From Planctomycetota bacterium (GTDB lineage: Bacteria > Planctomycetota > UBA1135 > UBA2386): a DNA stretch of 62,403 bases. Below the pieces are notes generated by a model. It worked only from the letters and a program-made list of their open reading frames with translations. It ran no database searches and was not told the origin of the DNA. The stretch is taken from positions 1 through 62,403 of the forward strand of contig JACRLW010000073.1 in the NCBI GenBank assembly GCA_016235155.1, in the 5' to 3' direction. Positions 49,994-58,093 of this stretch are shown here, in pieces (position 1 is the first letter of the stretch; the number at the start of each line of letters is the position of its first letter). Both the position numbers and the translations under genes were made by a program.

Positions 49994-51171
49994 GGGTGGC
50001 GTTCCTCACGAACGTCGTGAGCCCCTATCGCGCGCCGATGTTCCGCGCGCTCGCGGCGACGCCGGACTGGGAACTGAGGGTGATCGTCAACGGCAGGACG
50101 GAGTTCGACCGGCGTTGGGACGGCGCTTGCACGGGCGTCGACGTCGTCGAATCGCGCACGCTGCGCTTCCGCCGCAAGCACGTCAGTCACGAGCCGGTGC
50201 GCGTCGAGCAGGTCGTGACGACGCACGTGCCGGTCGGCCTGTGGCGCGACCTCTCGCGCTTCGCGCCGCAGGTCGTCGTGACGCACGAACTCGGGCCGCG
50301 CAGCCTGCTCGCCTCGGCATGGTGCCGGCTCCATCGCGTGCCGTACGTCGTGTGGTCGTACCAGAGCCGCGCGATGGGCACCGCGACCGGCCGCCTGCGC
50401 GCGTTGGTGCGCGGCGCCGTGCTCGCGCGCGCGACCGCCGTCGTCGGCATGGGCAAGCAGGCGCGTGAGGTGCTCGAGACGCACGGCGTCGCGGCCGCGC
50501 GGATCGTCGACGCTCCCAACGCGACCGACGTCGAACTCGTGCGCAGGCGCCTCTCCGCGCAACGCGCGGACGGCACCGTCGCGCGACTGCGCGAATCGCT
50601 CGGCGCCGGCCGGCGCATCGCCGTGTTCTGCGGCCGCCTGGTCCCCTTCAAGGGGATCCGCGAACTGCTCGCGGCCTGGTCGGCGCTGCCGACCGCGATG
50701 CGCGCGACGTGGCGCCTCGTGTTCGTCGGCGACGGCCCGCTCGCTCCGCTCGTCGAAGAGGCGTCGCGCGAGAGCGACGTCGTTCACGTCGCGGGCATGC
50801 CGATGGCCGACGTGCCGGCGTACTACGCGTGCGCGGACCTCCACCTGTTCCCCTCGCTCGCCGATGCGTGGGGACTCACCGTGCAGGAGGCGATGCTGTG
50901 CGGCGTTCCCACGCTGTGCTCCATCCATGCCGGCTGCGCCGACGATCTCGTTCGTGACGGCGTCGACGGCCTGCTCTTCGATCCCGCGACCCCGCAGTCG
51001 CTGCTCGAAGGCTTGCGCAAGGCGCTCGCCCGCGACGACCTGCGCGCGCTCGGTGAACGCGCCGCCGCCGCGGCGATCGCGTTCACGCCCGAACGGCTCG
51101 CCGGCGCCTTCCGCGTCGCCGTCGCGCGCGTCGCGTGCGACGCACCAGGACACCGGAGGGCCGCGACGTGA
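49990..51171 (+). CDS. GT4-family glycosyltransferase
   Basis: The 393-residue GT-B protein starts MRVAFLTNVVSPYRAPMF, a common GT4 opening, and has the donor-site region FCGRLVPFKGIRELLAAW, LVFVGDGPLAPL and PSLADAWGLTVQEAMLCGVPT. It would extend the polysaccharide repeat unit. The ATG has AGGAG upstream and overlaps the GT2 stop; its own stop overlaps the Wzz gene (GTGA). Confidence 0.92.
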   Translation: MRVAFLTNVVSPYRAPMFRALAATPDWELRVIVNGRTEFDRRWDGACTGVDVVESRTLRFRRKHVSHEPVRVEQVVTTHVPVGLWRDLSRFAPQVVVTHELGPRSLLASAWCRLHRVPYVVWSYQSRAMGTATGRLRALVRGAVLARATAVVGMGKQAREVLETHGVAAARIVDAPNATDVELVRRRLSAQRADGTVARLRESLGAGRRIAVFCGRLVPFKGIRELLAAWSALPTAMRATWRLVFVGDGPLAPLVEEASRESDVVHVAGMPMADVPAYYACADLHLFPSLADAWGLTVQEAMLCGVPTLCSIHAGCADDLVRDGVDGLLFDPATPQSLLEGLRKALARDDLRALGERAAAAAIAFTPERLAGAFRVAVARVACDAPGHRRAAT

Positions 51172-52508
51172 GCGAGACCGGCGCGCCGCAACCGACGCCG
51201 ACGACCGAACGCCTGCCCGAGCCGGCGCGCGCGGTCGTCTCGCCGCCGTTGCGTCCGCCGGTCGGTTGGCAGGCGCCGCTCCTCGACCTCACGTCGGCGG
51301 TGCTGCGCCACTGGCAGCTCTTCCTGATCGTCCTCTCGCTCGGACTGATGTTCGGAGTCGGGCGCTACCTCGTCACACGGCCCTACTACCGCTCGACCTG
51401 CGTCGCGGTCTTGATGCCGCGCGAGAAGCCGCCGCTCGACGTCGAGGTCACCGTCGGCTCGATCGAGACGGCGCGCGACCTCGCCAACCGCGGCAACACG
51501 GGTGCCATGATGCTCCCGTCCGACGTCGACCTCTACTCGTCGATCCTGCGTTCCGACGCCGTGCTGAGCGCGATCGGCGAGCGCTTCGCGTCGCGGCTGC
51601 GGCTGCCCGACGACCTGCGCGTCAGCGAACTCGTCCATCGCATGCGCAACCTCGTGAACATCTCCGGCACCGAGCAGGGGATGTTCAACGTGGAGGTGAT
51701 CGCATCGGACCCGTCGCTCGCGGCGGACGTCGCCAACGCCCTCGTCAACGAGATGGCCGAGGCGAGCAAGTCGGTCGAGCGGCAGCTCCTCGAACAGCAG
51801 GTCACCTACCTGAAGGGATCGCTGGCCGCCGCGCGCGCCCACCTGGAGCGCGACGAACAAGCGCTCGCGAGCTACGTCGAACAGCACGGCATCATCGACC
51901 TCGAGAAACAGACCGGCGACCTGCTCTCGATGATGCGGGAGATGGAGACCAGCCGTGAAGTCCTGACCAAGCAGCGCATCGAACGCCTGCAGGCCTTCAC
52001 GGCGGAGGACCACGTCGCGCGCAACCTCGCCGAACAGATCGAGCAGGTCAGCACCAAGATCGAGGAGCTGCGGCAACGCGCCTACGCCGGCTACGGACCG
52101 GACGGCGTCAGCGTCCAGGAGGTCCGCCTGCGCATGGACGCGCTGCCGACGCAGGCCGCGCGCAGCCGCGACCTCGCCGGGACGCTCGAGAGCCAGTCCG
52201 AACTGTGGTCGATCCGCGCGCGCCAGCCCGCGGGCGCGATCACGATCATCAAGCCGGCGATCCCGCTCCGCGAACGCGCCGGCCCCAGCAAGCGCGACAC
52301 GATCGGCGCCGCGATGCTGATCGCATTCATCCTCGGGATCATCGTCGTGATGCTCCGCGAGCAATGGGCGAAGGTCGCGACCGAGCCGTATCTCCTCCAA
52401 CGCGCCGAGGAGATCCGCCAGCACGTGCGGATCCTGGCGCCGTCGCTGCGTCGCAAGCGCGTCGAACGGCGCATTCCGGTCGCCGCCGCGCGGGAGCCGC
52501 GGTCGTGA
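51168..52508 (+). CDS. Wzz-type chain-length determinant protein
   Basis: The 446-residue protein has the Wzz/PCP layout: a Pro-rich cytoplasmic N-terminus, membrane helix 1 (about 45-65), a large periplasmic domain with coiled coil (about 190-310, LAAARAHLERDEQALASYVE), and membrane helix 2 (about 377-400, IGAAMLIAFILGIIVVML) followed by a short basic tail. There is no fused tyrosine kinase. It sets chain length together with the neighbouring O-antigen ligase/polymerase. Confidence 0.88.
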   Translation: MSETGAPQPTPTTERLPEPARAVVSPPLRPPVGWQAPLLDLTSAVLRHWQLFLIVLSLGLMFGVGRYLVTRPYYRSTCVAVLMPREKPPLDVEVTVGSIETARDLANRGNTGAMMLPSDVDLYSSILRSDAVLSAIGERFASRLRLPDDLRVSELVHRMRNLVNISGTEQGMFNVEVIASDPSLAADVANALVNEMAEASKSVERQLLEQQVTYLKGSLAAARAHLERDEQALASYVEQHGIIDLEKQTGDLLSMMREMETSREVLTKQRIERLQAFTAEDHVARNLAEQIEQVSTKIEELRQRAYAGYGPDGVSVQEVRLRMDALPTQAARSRDLAGTLESQSELWSIRARQPAGAITIIKPAIPLRERAGPSKRDTIGAAMLIAFILGIIVVMLREQWAKVATEPYLLQRAEEIRQHVRILAPSLRRKRVERRIPVAAAREPRS

Positions 52509-53800
52509 CCGCGGCCGCGACGCTCTACGACGTGACGCCGGGCACCGAGCGTCGCACGTTCGCCGCGCAGCTCGCGCTCGCCTACTCCGCGCTCTGGCTG
52601 GTCTTCCTGATCGGCGGATTCCGCCTGCCGTGGGAACCGATCCCGCTCGACGAGGACGTCACCTTCAGCCTGCGACGCCAGCTCGTGTTCACGTTCGGCG
52701 GCCTGCTCGCGCTGCACGCGATGACCAAGGCCGGCAGCTTCTCCCTGCGGATCGGCCTGCACCTGCCCTGGGTCGCGTTCTCGCTCCTGCTCGTCGCGTC
52801 GCTGGCTTGGACGACCGACGGCGGCCTGACCGCCAAGCGATCTCTGGTGCACGGCTTCGGCATCCTCTTGCTGCTCGCGACGGTCGACGCCCACCCGCGA
52901 CCGGTGCGCTTCTTCCTCACGACGGTCACGCTCGCGCTCGGCGCCTGCGCCTGGCTGTCGCTCGCGCAGGAGCAACTCTGGTCGAGAGCATGCTGGAGCA
53001 TCCCGTGGCGTCCGGGCCTCGCCGGGCTGAGCGGTCACCCCAACGTCTTCGGGCCGTGCATGCAGGTCGGCCTCCTGCTCTCGCTCGCGCTACGACCCGA
53101 GCTGCCGAGCCGGCGACTCGCCCTGCACGCGCTGCGCGCCGGGATGGCCGTCGCGCTGTGGAAGACGGACTCGATGACGTCGATCACGACGACGATCACC
53201 GGCGCGGCGGTCTTCATCCTGCTCGCCACGAACTCCTACCGCGCGGGCCTGATCCAGCTCGGCCTCGTGCTCGCGTTCGGCGTCGCGCTCGTGATCGGCG
53301 CCGGCGAGCTCCGCGACGCCTTCTTCTCGAGCACCGGCCGCGACGCGAGCCTGTCCGGCCGCGATCACCTGTGGGAACGCGTGCTCGACGAGGCGAAAGA
53401 GGCGCCGCTCGTCGGCACCGGCTTCGGCGCGTTCTGGTATCCCGACCGCGGCCGCGAACTCGTGCTGACCTGGAATCCGAAGCAGGCCCACAACTCCTGG
53501 ATCGACGTCTTCGTCGAGATCGGATGGACCGGGCTCATCGCGTTCGCGCTGCTCATCCCGCTGCGCCTGCTCGGCTTCTGGCAGCGCTGCGCCGGCGTGC
53601 GCGGCACGGCGCGACGCGACGCCGCGGCAGCGATCTTCGCGAGCACGCTGGTCCTGTTCGCGCTCGCGTCGCGCAGCGAGAGCTTCTTCCTCCGCATGGA
53701 CAAGCTGCAGTGGTTCGTCACCGTCTGGGGACTGCTCCTGCTGGAGAACCGCGGCGCGAACGACTTCGACGGTGAATTCGGCAAGGCGTCACGGCGCTGA
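52505..53800 (+). CDS. O-antigen ligase / Wzy-type polymerase
   Basis: The 431-residue protein has about ten membrane helices and the Wzy_C region: SGHPNVFGPCMQVGLLLSLAL, the large loop with GRDHLWERVLDEAKEAPLVG, and AHNSWIDVFVEIGWTGLIAFALL. It polymerises or ligates the lipid-linked repeat units in the periplasm. It begins at a GTG overlapping wzz and is the last gene of the plus-strand arm. Its 3' end overlaps the RluA gene by 12 bp. Confidence 0.9.
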   Translation: MTAAATLYDVTPGTERRTFAAQLALAYSALWLVFLIGGFRLPWEPIPLDEDVTFSLRRQLVFTFGGLLALHAMTKAGSFSLRIGLHLPWVAFSLLLVASLAWTTDGGLTAKRSLVHGFGILLLLATVDAHPRPVRFFLTTVTLALGACAWLSLAQEQLWSRACWSIPWRPGLAGLSGHPNVFGPCMQVGLLLSLALRPELPSRRLALHALRAGMAVALWKTDSMTSITTTITGAAVFILLATNSYRAGLIQLGLVLAFGVALVIGAGELRDAFFSSTGRDASLSGRDHLWERVLDEAKEAPLVGTGFGAFWYPDRGRELVLTWNPKQAHNSWIDVFVEIGWTGLIAFALLIPLRLLGFWQRCAGVRGTARRDAAAAIFASTLVLFALASRSESFFLRMDKLQWFVTVWGLLLLENRGANDFDGEFGKASRR

Positions 53801-54769
53801 GAGTCCCTGCGCGCGCGCGAGCTCGGCGAAGTCCGCGGGCCACGGCGCTTCGAACTCGAGGTCCCCGCGCGTGCCGTCGCCCGGCAACCGCAGCCGCGCC
53901 GCGTGCAGCATCTGCCGCGGCGCGCCCAGGCGTCCGCCCCACGCCGCGTCGCCGCGGGCTTTGACGTGCGCGACCCAGGCGAGGTACTCGGCGTCGCTCC
54001 TGCCGTAGAGCTTGTCGCCCATCACCGGGTGCCCGATCCCGGCGAGGTGCACGCGGATCTGGTGCGTGCGACCCGTGCGCAGCGTGCAGCGCACGAGAGT
54101 CGCGCTCGGGCCGCGTGCGGCGACCTCGACCTCGGTGCGCGCCGATCGGGCGCCGGCGGTGCCGGGCGGGAGCGCGGCGCGACGCAGGTCGATCGCGCTG
54201 TCGGGGTCGCGGCCGATCCAGGCGTCGAGGACCAACGACGGTTCGGCGATCACGCCGGAAACGATCGCGTCGTAGCCCTTGGCGATCGCGTCCACGTCCA
54301 TCGCCGCGCGGAGGGAGCGGGCGGTCGCCGCGTTGCGCGCGAAGAAACAGAGCCCGCTGGTTTCGCGATCGAGCCGATGCAGCGGCAGGAGTCCCTCCCC
54401 GCACAGCTTGCGGGCGCGCGCCACGAGCGTGCGCGTGACGAACGCACCGTCGGCGTGGAAGGGCAGGCCCGCCGGCTTGTCGACGACGACGATCCCGTCG
54501 CCGTCGTGGACGATCCGGATCGTGGTCGGTGCCGGGGGCTCGCGGACCATCTGGCGCGTCGCGACCGTCGTGCCCCGGTTGACGACCTGCTCCGCCGTCG
54601 CCGGCCGGCCGTCGATCGCGACGCGCCCTTCCGAGATCGCCGCGGCCCATTCGTCCTGCGCGCGGTAGCGAAAGCGCGCGGTGAGGAACGCGAGCAGGGT
54701 CATGCCGGCCTCGCGCGTGCGCACGAGGCATTGCATGACGAGTTCTCGACCGTCGCGGGCATCGTCCAT
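53789..54769 (-). CDS. RluA-family pseudouridine synthase
   Basis: The 326-residue protein modifies uridines in rRNA or tRNA. The catalytic Asp is in PLHRLDRETSGL; DGIVVVDKPAGLPFHADG, GRTHQIRVHLAGIGHPVMGDKLYG and the C-terminal QMLHAARL are family hallmarks. Residues 20-70 form an S4-like domain. The start was set at ATG 54769 because TACCAT lies 7 nt upstream as at other leaderless starts; an in-frame ATG at 54778 overlaps that hexamer. Confidence 0.92.
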   Translation of the reverse strand: MDDARDGRELVMQCLVRTREAGMTLLAFLTARFRYRAQDEWAAAISEGRVAIDGRPATAEQVVNRGTTVATRQMVREPPAPTTIRIVHDGDGIVVVDKPAGLPFHADGAFVTRTLVARARKLCGEGLLPLHRLDRETSGLCFFARNAATARSLRAAMDVDAIAKGYDAIVSGVIAEPSLVLDAWIGRDPDSAIDLRRAALPPGTAGARSARTEVEVAARGPSATLVRCTLRTGRTHQIRVHLAGIGHPVMGDKLYGRSDAEYLAWVAHVKARGDAAWGGRLGAPRQMLHAARLRLPGDGTRGDLEFEAPWPADFAELARAQGLSAP

Positions 54770-54776
54770 CGCGCGC

Positions 54777-54782
54777 ATGGTA
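54777..54782 (-). promoter_or_regulatory. Candidate -10 hexamer TACCAT (minus strand)
   Basis: Minus-strand TACCAT lies 7 nt before the rluA-family ATG at 54769, with no Shine-Dalgarno between. It favours 54769 over 54778 as the start. Confidence 0.4.
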
Positions 54783-54832
54783 GGGATCGCGCCCTGGCCA
54801 CGCGCGGCGGCGACCGGAATGATCCGCGCGCG

Positions 54833-55681
54833 ATGGCGACGCGCTTCCGTCCTCCGCTCGATCGGCTGGTGGTCACCAAACGCAGCGGGAAGCGCGAGCC
54901 GTACCGCCCGCAGAAGCTGCGCTCCGCTCTCGAGCGCGTCGGAGTGCCTCGCGCGGACCGCGAGCGGGTCGTGCACGACGTCGAGGGCGTTCTCGCGGAC
55001 GAGATCGAGAGTTCCTTGATCGACCGCGTCGTCGCACGCTCCTTGCGGCGCAGTCCCTTGCCGTGTGCGGCGCGCTGGAACCTCCGCCGTGCTCTCGCCG
55101 AGCTCGGTCCGAGCGGGTTCCCCTTCGAGCACTTCGTCGCGGAGCTGTTCGCCGCCGAGGGCTTCGCGACCCAGGTCGGCGTCCGCCTGCGCGGTCGGCT
55201 GATCGAGCACGAGATCGACGTCGTCGCGGACCGCGGCGCCGAGCGATCGCTCTGCGAATGCAAGCTCCTGACGCGCAAGGACGGCAAGCTCGACGCGAAG
55301 ACCGCGATGTACGTCTTCGGGCGCGCCGTCGACCTCGACGCCCTGCGCGGGCGCACCAGGTTCTGGCTGGTCACGAACGGCCGCTTCTCCCAGGACGCCT
55401 TGCGCTTCGGGCTCGGCATGCGCCTGCACCTGCTCGGCTGGGACGTGCCCGACGGCGACAGCTTGCGCGTCCGGATCGAGCGGGCCGGGCTGATGCCGCT
55501 CAGCGCCCTCGCGACGCTGCCGGGCCACGCGAAGCAGGCGCTGCTCGCGGGCGGTCACGTGCTGTGCCGCGACCTCGTCGCCACGCCCTCGTTGCTCGAC
55601 GGACTCGACCTGTCACGCAACGCCGCCGACCGCGCGCTCGCCGAGGCGCAGGCCGCGGTCGGGTGCTTCGAAAACGACTGA
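54833..55681 (+). CDS. ATP-cone / Mrr-type endonuclease fusion protein
   Basis: The 282-residue protein joins an N-terminal ATP-cone (VTKRSGKREPYRPQKLRSAL, residues 14-33, through about 75) to a restriction-endonuclease-like domain (FEHFVAELFAAEGF ... HEIDVVAD ... SLCECKLL), with the D and ExK of the PD-(D/E)XK site intact. The C-terminal 100 residues are helical with an unassigned fold. ATP-cones normally sense ATP/dATP in ribonucleotide reductases and NrdR; here nucleotide control of a nuclease is inferred. No methylase or partner gene is adjacent. Confidence 0.82.
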   Translation: MATRFRPPLDRLVVTKRSGKREPYRPQKLRSALERVGVPRADRERVVHDVEGVLADEIESSLIDRVVARSLRRSPLPCAARWNLRRALAELGPSGFPFEHFVAELFAAEGFATQVGVRLRGRLIEHEIDVVADRGAERSLCECKLLTRKDGKLDAKTAMYVFGRAVDLDALRGRTRFWLVTNGRFSQDALRFGLGMRLHLLGWDVPDGDSLRVRIERAGLMPLSALATLPGHAKQALLAGGHVLCRDLVATPSLLDGLDLSRNAADRALAEAQAAVGCFEND

Positions 55682-55710
55682 GGCTCCGGCAATGGCCGAG
55701 GCGGCCCGTC

Positions 55711-55938
55711 TCATTTGCCGCGGAGCATCGCGACGATCGCACCCGGCTCGGGGAACTGGTCGTCCTGCTTGCGCTTGTCCCAGATGCGCTTGCCGTCGGC
55801 GGTGACGACGAAGTCGCCGCGTCCGCCGGGCTTCTGTTCGACCTTCGCCCCGGGGATCGCGGCACGGATCGCTGCGCCCAGACCGGACGCGCGCGGTTCG
55901 TAGTTTCAGACCACGCAGTATTCGATGAGGACGTGCAT
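55711..55938 (-). CDS. SelW-like selenoprotein (in-frame UGA = selenocysteine)
   Basis: From ATG 55938 the frame reads MHVLIEYCVV, then TGA (55906-55908), then NYEPRASGLGAAIRAAI and on to TGA 55711-55713. With UGA as selenocysteine at residue 11 this is a complete 75-residue thioredoxin-fold Rdx protein (SelT/SelW/SelH family): the redox motif is CVVU (CxxU), followed by NYxPRA and, later, FVVTADGKRIWDKRK. A 6-bp hairpin with a GGUCU loop starts 13 nt after the UGA. It lies 41 bp downstream of hflC on the same strand. A gene caller that treats UGA as stop would miss it. Role: probably thiol redox; partner unknown. Confidence 0.87.
55876..55892 (-). promoter_or_regulatory. Bacterial SECIS hairpin of the SelW-like gene
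   Basis: On the minus strand GCGUCC and GGGCGC pair (six pairs, one G-U) around the loop GGUCU. The loop starts 20 nt after the UGA, within the range seen for bacterial SECIS elements, and GGUC resembles the E. coli fdhF apical loop bound by SelB. Confidence 0.75.
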
Positions 55939-55979
55939 GCCGGGATCTTGGAGCGGGCGCACGACGGCGACAAGTGTGC

Positions 55980-56978
55980 TCAGCGCCGCGCACCGCCGCG
56001 GAGCAGGTCGAAGTAGCCGCCGTCGGCGCTGAGAACGAGCGTCGTCCGTTCGCCGAGCGAGCGGCCGTAGCTCTCCAGCGTGCGCAGGTACTCGAAGAAC
56101 TCCGGATCGGCGCCGTAGGCTTCGGCATAGACGCGCGTCGCCTCCGCATCGGCTTCGCCGCGGACGACCTCGGCCTGGCGCTTCGCCTCCGACCGCAGGC
56201 TGGCGAGTTCGCGCGCGGTGTCGCCGCGGATGCGCGACGCCTCGCCCTCGCCCTCCGAGCGGAACTGCGCGGCGATGCGCTGCCGCTCGGAGATCATCCG
56301 GTCGAAGACCTGCGTCTGGACCGTCTTCACGTAGTTCAGCCGCTTGATCCGGACGTCGATCAGCTCGATGCCGTAGGCGGGCACCGCCTTGATCGCCTCG
56401 TCGAGGATCGCGCGCTCGAGCCCCTCGCGCCCGACCGCGACCTTCCGCCCGAGCTCGTTCTGGGCGTCCTGGCTCACGACTTCGCGCTCGAGGTCCTCGG
56501 GCACGACCGCCCAGCTCGCGGAACGGACGATCTCGACGAGTTCCGTGCTCGAGACTTTGTCGCGCACCACGGAGTCGAGGACATCGTCGAGGCGCGAACG
56601 GGCACCGGCTTCGTCGCGCACGCTCTGGAGGAACTTGAGCGGGTCGGCGATGCGCCAGCGCGCCGTCGTCTCGACCGAGATGAACTCGCGACCCCGCGTC
56701 GTGATCTGGTCCGGCTCCCCGTCCCAGGACAGCAGACGCCGGTCGAAGCGCGTCACGTCCTGCAGGAAGGGCAGCTTGAAGTGCAGGCCGGGCGCGGAGA
56801 TCGCCTCGCCGACCGGGCGCTGGAACTGGAGAACCACCGCCTGCTCGCCCGCGTCGACGACGAAGAACCCGCCGCTCACGGTGATCAGCGCGAGCAGGGC
56901 GACGAGCGCGATCAGCACGCCGGTGAGGACGGCGCGCGGCGACGTCGATCGTTGCGGCACGGACTGGAACGTGCTCAT
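55980..56978 (-). CDS. hflC: HflC-like SPFH/prohibitin membrane protein
   Basis: The 332-residue protein has an N-terminal membrane helix (about 19-40) and an SPFH domain (FFVVDAGEQAVVLQFQRPVG, GLHFKLPFLQDVTRFDRR, IDVRIKRLNYVKTVQTQVFDRM), then a long Arg/Glu-rich helix (EGEASRIRGDTARELASLRS). With HflK it forms the ring that encloses and modulates the FtsH protease at the inner membrane. The ATG has GGAGG upstream and overlaps the hflK stop. Confidence 0.94.
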   Translation of the reverse strand: MSTFQSVPQRSTSPRAVLTGVLIALVALLALITVSGGFFVVDAGEQAVVLQFQRPVGEAISAPGLHFKLPFLQDVTRFDRRLLSWDGEPDQITTRGREFISVETTARWRIADPLKFLQSVRDEAGARSRLDDVLDSVVRDKVSSTELVEIVRSASWAVVPEDLEREVVSQDAQNELGRKVAVGREGLERAILDEAIKAVPAYGIELIDVRIKRLNYVKTVQTQVFDRMISERQRIAAQFRSEGEGEASRIRGDTARELASLRSEAKRQAEVVRGEADAEATRVYAEAYGADPEFFEYLRTLESYGRSLGERTTLVLSADGGYFDLLRGGARR

Positions 56979-57997
56979 CGGCCACCTCCGGTCGCCTTGA
57001 GCGGCGCGTCCAGGTCGAGGAGCTGCAACGGCCCGCCCGCCTTCGGGTCGACGACGACCAACCGCTGCACGCGCGGCAGGACCTCGTCGATCTGCTCGAG
57101 GAAGAGGCGACGGCGCGTGACTTCGACCGACTTCTTGTACTCGGCGAGCAGGGCGGAGAAGCGCGCCGCGGACCCCTTCGCCTCGTTCACGCGCTCGAGC
57201 GCGTAGGCCTGCGCCTCGGAGATCGTCTGCGCCGCCTCGCCGCGGGCGCGCGGCAGCACCTCGTTGCGCTCCTTCTCGGCGAGGTTCATCGATCGATCGC
57301 GTTCCTGGCGCGCTTCGTTCACCTCGTTGAACGCCGGTTTGACCGGTTCCGGCGGCGAGGTGTCCTGCATCTCGACCGCGGCGATGCGCACGCCGATCCC
57401 GTAACGATCGAGGGTCCGCTGCATCTCTGCCGCGACGTTCACCGCGAGTTCCGAGCGACCGACGGTGAGCACGCGGCTGCCGAGCGTGTTGCCGACCTGG
57501 CGGCGCATGACGGCCTCGGCGACGTCGCGGATCGTGTCGACGGGGTCACGCGACGCGTGGAGCCAGCGGTCAGGGTCGACGAGGCGGTATTGCACCACCC
57601 ACTCGACGTCGAGCACGTTGAGATCGCCGGTCAGCATCATCGACTCGGCGTCGTAGTCGCCCTGGCGGTCGTAGCGCGTCGGGCCCGGGCCGGACCAGGC
57701 TTCGCTCCGGAAGCCGAACTCCGCCTTCAGCACGCGCTCGGTCTGGACAACCGTCGCGGTGTCGATCCCGAACGGCAGCTTGAAGTGGAGACCCGAGTCG
57801 GTGACGGCGACGACGCGCCCGAAGCGCTTGATCACCGCCTTGCTGTCGGTCGGGACCGTGTACCACGACGAGAACGCCGCGATCAGGACGAGGAGCCCCG
57901 CGACCGCGAGGCCGACGAGGGTGAGGATGGCGCGTAGAGCGAGCGGAGTCCGCGCACGTCGCCGCAGCAGGTCTTCGAGTGGACGCACGGCGGCCAT
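56975..57997 (-). CDS. hflK: HflK-like SPFH/prohibitin membrane protein
   Basis: The 340-residue protein has one membrane helix (about 21-43), an SPFH core (SWYTVPTDSKAVIKRFGRV, SGLHFKLPFGIDTATVV, LTGDLNVLDVEWVVQYRL) and the C-terminal helix with ARGEAAQTISEAQAYALERV typical of HflK. It lacks the Gly-rich N-terminal extension of many HflK proteins. It is the first gene of hflK-hflC-selW-like on the minus strand and divergent from the Gfo/Idh gene. ftsH is not nearby. Confidence 0.94.
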   Translation of the reverse strand: MAAVRPLEDLLRRRARTPLALRAILTLVGLAVAGLLVLIAAFSSWYTVPTDSKAVIKRFGRVVAVTDSGLHFKLPFGIDTATVVQTERVLKAEFGFRSEAWSGPGPTRYDRQGDYDAESMMLTGDLNVLDVEWVVQYRLVDPDRWLHASRDPVDTIRDVAEAVMRRQVGNTLGSRVLTVGRSELAVNVAAEMQRTLDRYGIGVRIAAVEMQDTSPPEPVKPAFNEVNEARQERDRSMNLAEKERNEVLPRARGEAAQTISEAQAYALERVNEAKGSAARFSALLAEYKKSVEVTRRRLFLEQIDEVLPRVQRLVVVDPKAGGPLQLLDLDAPLKATGGGR

Positions 57998-58014
57998 AGT
58001 GCGACGGTCTCTTG

Positions 58015-58027
58015 GCCATTCAATGGC
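58015..58027. promoter_or_regulatory. Palindrome GCCATTCAATGGC between hflK and the Gfo/Idh gene
   Basis: A perfect 6-bp inverted repeat around one central base lies in the 96-bp divergent region, 18 bp upstream of the hflK ATG. A TAGAGT hexamer at 58048-58053 is a candidate -10 for the plus-strand gene. The palindrome could be an operator serving either side. Confidence 0.35.
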
Positions 58028-58093
58028 GGCGAGGCAAAGCTCGTCGATAGAGTCCGCCGCCTGCGACCACCGTCCCCTCTCCCTTCCGCCGCC

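Noticed and set aside
55906-55908. TGA in the SelW-like frame taken as a normal stop
   Set aside because: Ten codons would be left on one side and 64 good codons on the other; the CxxU motif and the SECIS-like hairpin make a true stop unlikely.
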